This document shows, in pieces, positions 17,551 to 25,473 of a stretch of DNA of 64,000 nt. The notes beneath the pieces were generated by a model that worked only from the letters and a program-made list of their open reading frames with translations, ran no database searches and was not told where the DNA came from. The DNA is taken from NCBI GenBank assembly GCA_964533965.1, contig CAZHNN010000014.1, positions 1 through 64,000 of the forward strand, in the 5' to 3' direction. Origin of the DNA: RGIG3178 sp964533965. Its GTDB lineage: Bacteria > Bacillota > Clostridia > Christensenellales > QAND01. The stretch's first letter is position 1. Each line of letters opens with the position of its first letter. The position numbers and the translations under genes were made by a program.

Positions 17551-17579
17551 TTTACAAGAATACTTTCATATGCTAAGAT
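17551..17579 (+). promoter_or_regulatory. Promoter of hisC
   Basis: TTTACA (17551-17556), 17-nt spacer, TAAGAT (17574-17579), 27 nt before the hisC start. It is divergent from the nifJ promoter about 70 nt away. Confidence 0.65.
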
Positions 17580-17606
17580 GCTAGCATAAGAAAGCGAGAT
17601 GATTTC

Positions 17607-18677
17607 ATGCGCAGCCCTATCAGTCCGCTCGCGCGCTCCCTTTCGCCCTATGTGCCGGGCGAGCAACCCAAGGCGGGAGAGATACTGTGCAAGCTGAACA
17701 CCAACGAAAACTCTTATCCTCCGGCGCCCGGCGTAATCGATGCCATAACCAAAGCCGTGGAATACCTGCCGCTCTATCCCGATCCTATGAGTTCGGAGCT
17801 GTGCAACGCCATCGCAACTCGTCACGGCGTTGGTGTCGATCAGGTCTTTGTCGGCAACGGGTCGGATGAAGTTCTTGCGCTTTGCTTCCCCACTTTTTTT
17901 TGCGAGCAGGGACTTCCCGTAGCGTTTGCGGACATCACCTACAGCTTCTATGAAGTGTACGCGAACCTCTTTCGCGTGCCATCCGTACGAATCCCTCTGC
18001 TTGACGATTTTTCTATGGACGTTGAAGCGTTCCTGTCGACACAAAATGCGGGGATCCTATTGGCCAACCCCAATGCCCCAACCGGAAAAGCACTGCTGCC
18101 CAAGGATATCCTGCGAATTGCACAATCGCACCCGCAAAATGCTGTCGTCGTGGACGAAGCATATGTGGAGTTTGGTGCACAAAGTGTGATATCCTATATA
18201 TCGGAACAGCCGAACATCCTCGTCATCCGCACGCTGAGCAAATCGCACGCTCTGGCCGGTTTACGCGTTGGCTATGCCATAGGATCGGCGGAGCTCATCC
18301 GCACGTTATGGACAGTGAAGGACAGCTTCAACAGTTATCCGCTGGACCGCCTCGCACAGGCGGGCGCCACCGCAGCCATCCAATCGGACGTCTATACCAG
18401 GCAGCAGTGCCAGAAGGTGATGGCGACCCGCGACTGGACGGCAGCGGAACTTTCAAAGCGCGGATTTCGCGTCATTGAAAGTATGTCCAATTTCCTGTTC
18501 GTACGACCAAAAGATGGGCATGCGCTGCAGCTGCAAAAGAATCTTCGAACAAAAGGAATTCTGGTGCGGCATTTTCAAAAGAATCGGATCGACGAATACC
18601 TTCGCATCACCATCGGCACAAACGAACAGATGAATCGGCTCTTGTCCGCAATAGACGAACTGGAAGGCGGAAGATGA
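17607..18677 (+). CDS. hisC: Histidinol-phosphate aminotransferase
   Basis: A 356-residue fold-type I PLP aminotransferase matching HisC: N-terminal KLNTNENSYPPAP, GNGSDEVL near residue 90, ANPNAPTGK, DEAYVEFG, and the PLP lysine in TLSKSHALAGLRVGYA near residue 220. It converts imidazole-acetol phosphate to L-histidinol phosphate using glutamate. One base separates its stop codon from the PHP-domain gene that follows; the pair would carry out two consecutive steps of histidine synthesis, transamination then dephosphorylation. The rest of the his pathway is not in the window. Other aromatic or cobalamin-pathway aminotransferases of this family are possible but less likely given the partner. 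Confidence 0.88.
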   Translation: MRSPISPLARSLSPYVPGEQPKAGEILCKLNTNENSYPPAPGVIDAITKAVEYLPLYPDPMSSELCNAIATRHGVGVDQVFVGNGSDEVLALCFPTFFCEQGLPVAFADITYSFYEVYANLFRVPSVRIPLLDDFSMDVEAFLSTQNAGILLANPNAPTGKALLPKDILRIAQSHPQNAVVVDEAYVEFGAQSVISYISEQPNILVIRTLSKSHALAGLRVGYAIGSAELIRTLWTVKDSFNSYPLDRLAQAGATAAIQSDVYTRQQCQKVMATRDWTAAELSKRGFRVIESMSNFLFVRPKDGHALQLQKNLRTKGILVRHFQKNRIDEYLRITIGTNEQMNRLLSAIDELEGGR

Positions 18678-18678
18678 C

Positions 18679-19512
18679 ATGAACGATTTCGATTTCATCG
18701 ATGCACACGTCCATACGACGTATTCCCAGAACGACTGCAAGCAGCCAATGGAGGGGTATCTTGACCTTCTGCGGGAGGGCAAGGCAAGCGGGTTCGGCTT
18801 TGCAGACCACATGCACCCGCCATCCGAGGCGATGTCGGACATCTACGAAGCGATGAACGCTTATAAATTCCGGGGCGACGAGTACATCCGCGAAATACGC
18901 GCAGCGCAGGCGGAGGGGCTGAAGGTCTACGCCGGTGTCGAGGTCACCTACGAGTACGCGTGGGATGACGTGTGCAGAAAGCGCGCGCTCGAATACGATT
19001 TCGATTACCGCATCGCATCCCCTCATTCGTTCGACGGATTTTGGGTCTCGCGCGATTATTTCAGGCATGTCCAGCCCGGCAACATGATGCGTGAACTCGT
19101 CAACTGCTATTACGACGCGGTGCTGCAGGCTCTTTGTGTCGAATGGGCGGACGTTGTCGCGCACATCGGCTTGTACCGACGTTTTTTGCCGGATTCCCAC
19201 CAGTTGATGGTCTGCGCACGGGATACGATAGAGCTGCGCGAGCAGGAGGTCGCAAAGGCCTGTGCACAGAGCGGCAAGATCATCGAGGTCAACACCTCTG
19301 GCCTTGACCAGCCGGGGCAGTGCACGATGCCGACGTATGATTTTCTTTGCAAATTTAAAGCGTATGGTGGAGAGAGAATCTGCCTTTCCAGCGACGCTCA
19401 TGAGCTTGGGAAAGTAAACGCCAATTTCGCACAGACGGCACAAAAGCTCAAGGAGATCGGATTCGAAAAGCTGTATCTACCGTGGGCGAAGGGTTGTCCA
19501 GTGTTGCTGTAA
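18679..19512 (+). CDS. hisK: PHP-domain protein, probable histidinol-phosphatase
   Basis: A 277-residue PHP phosphoesterase cotranscribed with hisC (1-nt gap), making it the best candidate in this window for the real histidinol phosphatase. Motifs: DAHVHTTYS at the N-terminus, FADHMH near residue 41, YAGVEVTY near 80, IASPHSFDGF, ADVVAHIGLYRR near 157 and LSSDAHELG near 240. It is clearly more distant from the two tandem PHP copies upstream than they are from each other. A weak terminator-like hairpin follows at 19534-19556. The enzyme would release phosphate from histidinol phosphate in the cytoplasm. Confidence 0.8.
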   Translation: MNDFDFIDAHVHTTYSQNDCKQPMEGYLDLLREGKASGFGFADHMHPPSEAMSDIYEAMNAYKFRGDEYIREIRAAQAEGLKVYAGVEVTYEYAWDDVCRKRALEYDFDYRIASPHSFDGFWVSRDYFRHVQPGNMMRELVNCYYDAVLQALCVEWADVVAHIGLYRRFLPDSHQLMVCARDTIELREQEVAKACAQSGKIIEVNTSGLDQPGQCTMPTYDFLCKFKAYGGERICLSSDAHELGKVNANFAQTAQKLKEIGFEKLYLPWAKGCPVLL

Positions 19513-19533
19513 AGATTATATAAACGAAAAGTA

Positions 19534-19556
19534 GGGGACGCCTCCTTTGGCGTCCC
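19534..19556 (+). terminator. Hairpin after the hisC-PHP operon
   Basis: GGGGACGCC / GGCGTCCC stem with a 6-nt loop, 21 nt after the stop codon, followed by a T-rich but interrupted tract. Confidence 0.65.
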
Positions 19557-19597
19557 TTAAACTTTTAATTGGCAACAAAATATAAATTTGTATTGTA

Positions 19598-19705
19598 AGC
19601 CATTAATGTTTATTCTTTTGCCAAGGGACCAGGGGGGCTTCCGATCTCCCCCCTAAGGTCCCTTGGCGATCCCTTTACCCCCTTCAAACGGCCACTGCGT
19701 GGGGC
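19598..19705 (+). repeat. Left inverted repeat (about 108 bp) of the AT-rich island
   Basis: This block, from AGCCATT to GCGTGGGGC, matches the reverse complement of 20367-20470 over its whole length with scattered differences. It contains its own hairpin at 19620-19667 (GCCAAGGGACC / GGTCCCTTGGC with an inner AGGGGGG / CCCCCCT). At one stem position the pair is A-T here and G-C in the right copy, so pairing is kept although the bases differ. The innermost part reads AAACGGCCACTGCGTGGGGC, identical in both copies. Confidence 0.85.
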
Positions 19706-19767
19706 ATGTGCTTGGCCTTACTCAATGCGAAGTACATTTTGATTGCGGCACCATTATTTGTAACAAT

Positions 19768-19796
19768 TTGATATTGTTTTTTTATCATGGTATGAT
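19768..19796 (+). promoter_or_regulatory. Promoter of the AT-rich island gene
   Basis: TTGATA (19768-19773), 17-nt spacer, TATGAT (19791-19796): near-consensus, about 50 nt before the start codon and inside the inverted repeats, so the cassette carries its own promoter. Confidence 0.75.
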
Positions 19797-19848
19797 TTTA
19801 AAACAATAGAAGAACAGTAGAATTGCATCTTAGAAGGAGATATGATAA

Positions 19849-20256
19849 ATGCAATTTATAATTCAAACGCTCACCTCAGCTCTAATATCATTTGTTCTAG
19901 TAATTCTATTAGGCGAACCCATTAAACACTATTTAAGAAGAAAGTGGGATCAAAAAGAGATTGCCAGCAAAAATAAAGAACTTATTGGCAAACTTAAAAA
20001 TCTCATGCCAGATCTGTTAAAAGAAATGAAGGAAGATTTAAAAAGCAATCCATCTAACAGAGAATTTATAATTATGAACCAGGGTCTAATTTATAGTGGT
20101 GATTCGATTGTTTACTATTTTGAAGATCATAACGATCTTAAGGGAAAATTAAATGTTTTAGAAAACCACAATCTTATATCTGATGTAACTTATAATAATG
20201 TCGATAGATTCAGAATGTCAGAAGGTTTTGTTGAACTGCTTAATATATCAGATTGA
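19849..20256 (+). CDS. Small membrane-anchored protein of unknown function in an AT-rich island
   Basis: I do not recognise this 135-residue protein. It starts with one hydrophobic helix (about residues 4-22, TLTSALISFVLVILLG), then a very basic HYLRRKW boundary, a lysine- and glutamate-rich helical stretch (about 35-70), and a C-terminal region (about 80-135) whose helix pattern, NVLENHNLISDVTYNNVDRFRMSEGFVELL, is shown here only in part as LENHNLIS and FRMSEGFVELL; it could be a winged-helix-like fold. The basic boundary suggests a single-pass protein facing the cytoplasm. Codon use and base composition are much more AT-rich than all neighbours, a sign of foreign origin. It has a near-consensus promoter, an excellent AAGGAG site and lies alone between two inverted repeats. 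Confidence 0.75.
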   Translation: MQFIIQTLTSALISFVLVILLGEPIKHYLRRKWDQKEIASKNKELIGKLKNLMPDLLKEMKEDLKSNPSNREFIIMNQGLIYSGDSIVYYFEDHNDLKGKLNVLENHNLISDVTYNNVDRFRMSEGFVELLNISD

Positions 20257-20366
20257 AGATAACATCAAACGTATTTTATCTGTTTTACCTACTTGATATG
20301 GTATTTACGTAAAGAATACAAGCGGTATATGGGGCTTCTGTTTGTTCAAAAGTCGTTTCGGGCGAA

Positions 20367-20470
20367 GCCCCACGCAGTGGCCGTTTCAAGAGGGGTAGGG
20401 GATCGCCAAGGGGCCTGGGGAGAAAATCGGAAGTCTCCCCGGCCCCTTGGCAAAATAAATAGCAATGGCT
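20367..20470 (-). repeat. Right inverted repeat (about 104 bp) of the AT-rich island
   Basis: Reverse complement of the left repeat. Its own hairpin at 20405-20451 pairs GCCAAGGGGCC with GGCCCCTTGGC around an inner GGGGAG / CTCCCC. A second potential stem, GGGGCTTC (20331-20338) with GAAGCCCC (20364-20371), lies at its inner edge. No direct target-site duplication was recognised outside the repeats. Confidence 0.85.
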
Positions 20471-20534
20471 GTTTAACTTCTTGCATTGTTTCGATTGCAT
20501 TTGCTTTATAGCTTTATATCTTTATCGACAGACT

Positions 20535-20562
20535 AAAAAGCGCCGCAGATGCGGCGCTTTTT
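20535..20562 (-). terminator. Terminator of the metG-tatD-radical SAM operon
   Basis: AAAAAGCGCCGC / GCGGCGCTTTTT stem with a 4-nt loop, ending six bases beyond the radical SAM stop codon on the minus strand. It is symmetrical and could act in both directions. Confidence 0.9.
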
Positions 20563-20568
20563 ACATTC

Positions 20569-21177
20569 TCAGTCTTCGGCTTCCGGCGAGATGAAAGATC
20601 GTATCCGAAGCCTCACGCCGCACTGTTCGGCGATCTTCTTTGCCTTTTCGATCTCCTCATCCCCGATGTTGTCCACCACCGTGAACACGACGTCCGGCAC
20701 ATGCGCTTTAGCGCGGGAGGCAAAATCCAACAGCGCGTCAAACGCGCCCTCTCCGAATCTGCTTCGGCAGATCGCATCATATGCTCTGGCATCAGACGCG
20801 TTGAGCGATATTGAAACCGTATCGATCAGCCCTTCTAATTTGGGCGTTACATCCTCTCCGTACATCAGGTTCGCAAGGCCGCTGGTATTGATGCGCACCT
20901 TTTTGCCTTGCGCCTTGGCGTAGGCCGCGACTTCCAGCAGCACGTCAAGCCTCTCCATCGGCTCGCCGAATCCGCAGAACACCACCTCGTTATACTTGTC
21001 AAGGTCCTTCATCTGTTCGATGACTTCCTGTGCGTTGGGTTCATGCGAAAGCCACAGCTTGTGTCCGCCGATGCCCTCATGGTCATGGCGCAGGCAAAAA
21101 ACACAGCTGTTCGGACAGCGGTTGGTCAGGTTGATATACAGATTGTCGCCATAATCATACGCGTATACGTTTGCCAT
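20569..21177 (-). CDS. TatD family-associated radical SAM protein
   Basis: A 202-residue radical SAM protein. The iron-sulfur motif CPNSCVFC is near residue 22, after an N-terminal NLYINLTNR strand, and GFGEPMERLD serves as the SAM-binding GGE-type motif. It matches the short radical SAM family repeatedly found beside tatD; its substrate is not known. Here too it directly follows tatD (gap about 55 nt) and ends at a strong terminator. The second ATG (21177) is preferred because the AGGGGA site abuts the first one. Confidence 0.85.
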   Translation of the reverse strand: MANVYAYDYGDNLYINLTNRCPNSCVFCLRHDHEGIGGHKLWLSHEPNAQEVIEQMKDLDKYNEVVFCGFGEPMERLDVLLEVAAYAKAQGKKVRINTSGLANLMYGEDVTPKLEGLIDTVSISLNASDARAYDAICRSRFGEGAFDALLDFASRAKAHVPDVVFTVVDNIGDEEIEKAKKIAEQCGVRLRIRSFISPEAED

Positions 21178-21231
21178 GAACATTCCCCTTTCGAAACCAC
21201 TGCTTAATCTTCATTTAATCAGCAGTTTCTT

Positions 21232-21996
21232 TCACAGGATCCTAAAAAGCCGTTTCCCGTTTTCCGTCGTGGCTTCCGCTGCCTTCTCGAACGGAATGTT
21301 TTTTATTTTTGCCAGCGCTTCCACCACATACTTCACATACATCGGCTCGTTCCTATGTCCGCGGAAAGGCACGGGCGTTAGGTAGGGGCTGTCGGTTTCT
21401 AAAAGTATGCGGTCAAGCGGCACGAATTGCGCGACCTCCACGGGGGTCTTGGCATTTTTAAACGTGAGCGGCCCGCCAAACGACAGGTAAAACCCCATAT
21501 CAAGGTATTTCTTCGCGTAATCAACACTGCCGGAATAGCAATGCATCACGCCGGTCAGTTTGCCTTTGTAGGCAAAAAGCATATCGAAGATATCCTTGTG
21601 TGCCTCGCGGTCGTGGATGATCACGGGCATAGCCAGCTTGGCGGCAAGCGCCAATTGTGCATCGAATATGCGCTTTTGTACGTCTCTTGGGGAGAAATCG
21701 TAGTGGTAATCAAGCCCTATTTCACCCACCGCAACGCATTTGGGCAGACCCAACAGCGCTTCCAGCTCTACAATATATTGCTCCGGTGCCTCTTTTGCAT
21801 CGTGCGGGTGGATCCCCACAGCGCAGACGATTCCCTCGTGCGTCTGTGCAAGTTCTATCGCGCGGCGGCTGTCATCAACCGACGTGCCGGCCTCCATATA
21901 CAGGCAAACGCCGGCGTCTAAAGTCCGGCGCAGCGTTTGCTCACGATCGGTATCAAATTGTTCCGCGCAAAGGTGCGCGTGCGTGTCGAAAAGCAT
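21232..21996 (-). CDS. tatD: TatD family metal-dependent deoxyribonuclease
   Basis: A 254-residue TIM-barrel hydrolase of the TatD/YcfH family. Metal ligands are visible: DTHAHL at the N-terminus, GEIGLDYHYD near residue 92, PVIIHDREAH near 126, HCYSG near 150 and LETDSPYL near 203. Characterised members are magnesium-dependent 3'-5' DNases or quality-control exonucleases. The start codon overlaps the metG stop region by one base, so the two are translationally coupled; the metG-tatD arrangement is widely conserved in Firmicutes. Confidence 0.93.
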   Translation of the reverse strand: MLFDTHAHLCAEQFDTDREQTLRRTLDAGVCLYMEAGTSVDDSRRAIELAQTHEGIVCAVGIHPHDAKEAPEQYIVELEALLGLPKCVAVGEIGLDYHYDFSPRDVQKRIFDAQLALAAKLAMPVIIHDREAHKDIFDMLFAYKGKLTGVMHCYSGSVDYAKKYLDMGFYLSFGGPLTFKNAKTPVEVAQFVPLDRILLETDSPYLTPVPFRGHRNEPMYVKYVVEALAKIKNIPFEKAAEATTENGKRLFRIL

Positions 21997-23954
21997 CAGC
22001 GTACTCTAACACCCGCGGGAAGCTTGCTGTCGTCCATCAGCGTTGCTGCGCTGAGGTTCTCATCCGCCTCATCCGCGGCACAGAGAATCATGCCCTCGCT
22101 CAGGACTCCGCGGATCTTGGCCGGTTTCAGGTTTGCGACGATGATCACAGTCTTACCCACAAGCGAACTGCCGTCGCCGTACCATTTGCGGATGCCGGAC
22201 ACAACGGTACGCTCCCGCTGCCCGTCGAACAGCTTTAAATGCAAAAGCTTATCCGAGCCCTTCAACGGCTCGCAGCTCAAGATCTTGGCCGTGCGAAGCT
22301 CCATCTTCATGAAATCCTCATACGTGATTTCCGAAACCGCCTCGATCACGTGAGACTTTTCTTCCTTCTTGACTTCCAAAGGCTTTACCTGTTCCGCTTT
22401 TTCTTCCGGCTTGTCCTGTTCCTCCACAATGCGCGGGAACAGCGCATCGCCTTTGCTTACCTGCGTACCTTCCGGTATGACACCGAATTGATACGCGCTC
22501 TGATAGCTCATAAGGCCTTCATCCTTGATGCCGAGCTGATCCAAGATCTTGGGCGAATTTTGCGTCAATACCGGGCTTAGCAGAATGGCGACAATGCGAA
22601 GGGCTTCGGCGAGATGGCAGAGCACCGTGGCCAGCCTCTGCTTGTTCGCCTCGTCCTTTGCGAGATTCCATGGCGCGTTGATGTCTATATACTTGTTACA
22701 GAAGCTCACCAACTCGAAGATGGCAGAGAGCGCATCGCTAAAGGACAACGCGTTCATGAACGTTTCCACCTTGTCGGGAAGCTTTGCCGCAAGATCCCTC
22801 AATTGTCGATCGGCTTCGGTCAGCTCTCCAGCCATCTTAGGCAGCTTGCCGCCAAAATACCGCTCGATCATGGTGACCGTACGGGAAACCAAGTTTCCAA
22901 GGTCATTTGCCAGATCGCTGTTGATGCGGTTTATCAGCGCCTGTTCGGAATACACGCCATCGCTGCCGAACGGGATCTCCCGCATGAGGAAATAGCGAAG
23001 GGCATCCACGCCGTATTTCTCGCACAGCTTCACGGGGTCGACCACATTGCCCTTGGACTTACTCATCTTCCCGCCATCCAACACCAGCCAACCGTGGCCG
23101 AAGACTTGCTTTGGCAGGGGCAGATCCATCGCCATCAGCATGATCGGCCAAATGATGGTGTGGAAGCGCACGATCTCCTTACCCACAAAGTGCATGTCGG
23201 CAGGCCAATATTTTATCTTTTTCTCGTCGCCGAAGAACCCCAGCGCCGTGATGTAGTTGCTAAGTGCGTCTAGCCAGACGTAGATCACATGCTTGGGATC
23301 AAACGGCACCGGGATGCCCCAATCGAAGCTCGTGCGCGAGACGCACAGGTCGTCCAAGCCCGGCAGCAAGAAGTTGTTGATCATCTCGTTCTTGCGGGAA
23401 ACCGGTTGGATGAATTCGGGGTGCGTGTTGATGTGCTCCAGCAGCCTGTCTGCATAGTTTGAAAGCTTAAAGAAATAGCTCTCCTCGCGCGTGCGCTCGA
23501 CAGGCCGCCCGCAGTCCGGGCAATTGCCGTCCACCAGCTGGCGCTCCAGCCAGAACGCTTCGCACGGTGCGCAGTACCAGCCTTCGTATTCTCCCTTATA
23601 GATGTCGCCCTTGTCGTAGAGCTTCTGAAAGATCTTCTGAACCGCCTTCTGGTGGCGTGGCTCGGTGGTGCGGATAAAGTCGTCGTAGGAGATGTCCATC
23701 AGTTTCCAAAGATCAAGGATGCCCGCGACGATATGGTCCACGAACTCCAGCGGCGTTTTGCCCGCCTGCTCGGCTCTGCGCGCTATCTTCTGGCCGTGTT
23801 CGTCGGTGCCTGTCAGGAACATGACATCGTAACCCGTCAACCGCTTGTAGCGAGCCATGGTATCCGCCGCCACCGTGCAATAGCTATGCCCGATGTGAAG
23901 GTTGTCGCTCGGGTAGTAGATCGGCGTGGTGATGTAGAATGTCTTTTCCTGCAT
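21996..23954 (-). CDS. metG: Methionyl-tRNA synthetase
   Basis: A 652-residue class Ia synthetase that charges tRNA-Met. Visible are the HIGH-type YYPSDNLHIGH, the zinc-knuckle pair CAPCEAFW and CPDCGRP near residues 127-150, the KMSKS loop GGKMSKSKGN near 300, and a linked C-terminal OB-fold tRNA-binding domain (about 545-652, MKMELRTAKIL to GMILCAADE) as found in bacterial enzymes of this length. A charged linker rich in Lys/Glu joins the two parts. The ATG at 23954 is six bases after AGAGAGGGA; a TTG two codons upstream is less likely. First gene of the metG-tatD-radical SAM unit, 18 nt after comB. Confidence 0.96.
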   Translation of the reverse strand: MQEKTFYITTPIYYPSDNLHIGHSYCTVAADTMARYKRLTGYDVMFLTGTDEHGQKIARRAEQAGKTPLEFVDHIVAGILDLWKLMDISYDDFIRTTEPRHQKAVQKIFQKLYDKGDIYKGEYEGWYCAPCEAFWLERQLVDGNCPDCGRPVERTREESYFFKLSNYADRLLEHINTHPEFIQPVSRKNEMINNFLLPGLDDLCVSRTSFDWGIPVPFDPKHVIYVWLDALSNYITALGFFGDEKKIKYWPADMHFVGKEIVRFHTIIWPIMLMAMDLPLPKQVFGHGWLVLDGGKMSKSKGNVVDPVKLCEKYGVDALRYFLMREIPFGSDGVYSEQALINRINSDLANDLGNLVSRTVTMIERYFGGKLPKMAGELTEADRQLRDLAAKLPDKVETFMNALSFSDALSAIFELVSFCNKYIDINAPWNLAKDEANKQRLATVLCHLAEALRIVAILLSPVLTQNSPKILDQLGIKDEGLMSYQSAYQFGVIPEGTQVSKGDALFPRIVEEQDKPEEKAEQVKPLEVKKEEKSHVIEAVSEITYEDFMKMELRTAKILSCEPLKGSDKLLHLKLFDGQRERTVVSGIRKWYGDGSSLVGKTVIIVANLKPAKIRGVLSEGMILCAADEADENLSAATLMDDSKLPAGVRVR

Positions 23955-23972
23955 GGTCAATCCCTCTCTTGC

Positions 23973-24695
23973 TTAAAGCGTGATGCGCTCGTCCTCATAG
24001 CGCGGCAGCACGTCGATGCTGTCCAAATTCAGGCAGTAATCGATATCTTCCTGAAGCCCAAGGTCCTTTAACACCGCATAGTGTGCGGCGTTGGTAACGC
24101 ACTGTGCAATGTCGTTCCTATGCCTGTCATACAACTCATAGCATACATAGCCCAGATCGTCGAGCTTGATCGTCAACCTGCCCTTGTATTTGTTCATACG
24201 GCTAATAATATAGCCCGCCGTGATGCAGTCGTCGATCGAAAACCGCCCGTTGGTTCCCGCGCACAGCAACACCACGTCTTTCTTCTCCGCCAACACTGCC
24301 TTTGCCACCGTTGTCGCGTTCAACAGACAACCCATGTAAATCGCAGTTGCTTCGCGGGCTTTTAGTATCGCCTGCGTACCGTTGGTTGTGGTCATCACAA
24401 GCGTCTTGCCGTAAACGGCGCTTTCGGTATATTCCATAGGCGAATTGCCCAAATCGAATCCGCCAAGCTTCTGCGCGTTGCGCTCTCCGCCCAAAACCGT
24501 ACGGCTTGCGCCCATGGAGGTTTTCAGCTCCATTGCCTGCTCTACATCCGCAACCGGGATGATCTGTTCACAGCCATTCTTAAGCGCCGTCACCATGACG
24601 CTGGCCGCCCGAAGCGTATCGATCACAACGCATACTTTCCCTCTGAAATCCTTTTCGGACGCATGTGTATGCGATGCGTAAACGTCAATCTTCAT
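23973..24695 (-). CDS. comB: 2-phosphosulfolactate phosphatase family protein
   Basis: A 240-residue protein of the ComB family: CVVIDTLRAASVMVTAL near residue 20, LGGERNAQKLGGFDLGNSP near 68-86, TTTNGTQAI near 103 and LLCAGTNGRFSIDD near 144 are the conserved blocks. ComB removes phosphate from (R)-2-phospho-3-sulfolactate. In methanogens this leads to coenzyme M; in Bacillus the corresponding protein helps make the sulfolactate stored in spores. No comA or comC lies nearby, but spmA and spmB lie just upstream on the same strand. The ATG follows an AAAGGAG site. A gap of 18 nt to metG suggests readthrough into the translation genes. Confidence 0.88.
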   Translation of the reverse strand: MKIDVYASHTHASEKDFRGKVCVVIDTLRAASVMVTALKNGCEQIIPVADVEQAMELKTSMGASRTVLGGERNAQKLGGFDLGNSPMEYTESAVYGKTLVMTTTNGTQAILKAREATAIYMGCLLNATTVAKAVLAEKKDVVLLCAGTNGRFSIDDCITAGYIISRMNKYKGRLTIKLDDLGYVCYELYDRHRNDIAQCVTNAAHYAVLKDLGLQEDIDYCLNLDSIDVLPRYEDERITL

Positions 24696-24966
24696 ATTTT
24701 GCTCCTTTGGTCAATCCTGGGACAAAATCGTATGTGAATGCATTATATCACAGCTTTCCCAAAATCACAGAGAAAATTGAGCCTTCGGAATAAATCGGTC
24801 CGAATGCTCCACAGCTTTATTGTATGGGTTTGAATGCACACAAATGGTATATCGGCATCCTGCATTTACCCTGAAACGGTATTTGGGTAACCTGTTAGGC
24901 TGGATCCTGCTCCTATGCAAGCTGTTCCTATTTCCGCCGGCTTTACGGTTGCCCTTTATGCAAGCC

Positions 24967-25473
24967 TCAAATCAATACGGCAGCCATCACTGCGCTGGTA
25001 ATTGCTCCCAACAGGCAAAGCGGCAACGTATAGCGCCATCGCTGAATACCTACGCTGCCAAAATACAGCCCCGCCGTATAGATCAGCGTTTCGCTGGAGC
25101 CCATGATGATACAGGCGGTAAGGCCTATCTGGCTATCGGGCCCGTACGTCTGTAGGATCCCCAACAACACCCCGGTTGCGGCGCTGCCTGAAAACGGCCG
25201 CACGATCAACAGCGGCAGCACTTCCGCAGGCAGGCCGATCAATGTTGCTACGGGCTTTAGCGCAGTTGTCAGCGTATTTAATGCTCCGCTCGTCTGCAGC
25301 ACCGATACGGCCACGAGCATCGCGCACAGCGTCGGCAGGATCCGTATGCCGATGTCGAACCCTTTCTTGGCGCCGTCGGTGAACGCCTCAAAACAGTTCA
25401 CCTTTTTATACGCGCCATAACAAAGCGTAAACGCGATGAACAGCACGATGATATAGGAAGAGACCGCGCTCAT
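24967..25473 (-). CDS. spmB: Spore maturation protein B
   Basis: A 168-residue membrane protein of the SpmB/nucleoside-recognition (Gate) domain family, with about four to five hydrophobic segments. The conserved core is RPFSGSAATGVLL near residue 85 and IMGSSETLIYTAGLYFGS near 130. SpmA and SpmB are needed for proper dehydration of the spore core in Bacillus; homologues can persist in non-sporulating Clostridia. The start codon overlaps the spmA stop by four bases (ATGA), showing translational coupling. The 270 nt between this gene and comB hold no recognisable gene or terminator. Confidence 0.93.
   Translation of the reverse strand: MSAVSSYIIVLFIAFTLCYGAYKKVNCFEAFTDGAKKGFDIGIRILPTLCAMLVAVSVLQTSGALNTLTTALKPVATLIGLPAEVLPLLIVRPFSGSAATGVLLGILQTYGPDSQIGLTACIIMGSSETLIYTAGLYFGSVGIQRWRYTLPLCLLGAITSAVMAAVLI

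Noticed and set aside
19513..20568. Idea that the AT-rich island is a prophage or IS element
   Set aside because: There is no integrase, transposase or phage gene, and the whole unit is under 0.9 kb.
24716..24966. 250-nt gap between comB and spmB with a plus-strand frame at 24820-25155
   Set aside because: The frame runs opposite into spmB, has no ribosome site, and no motif or hairpin stands out.
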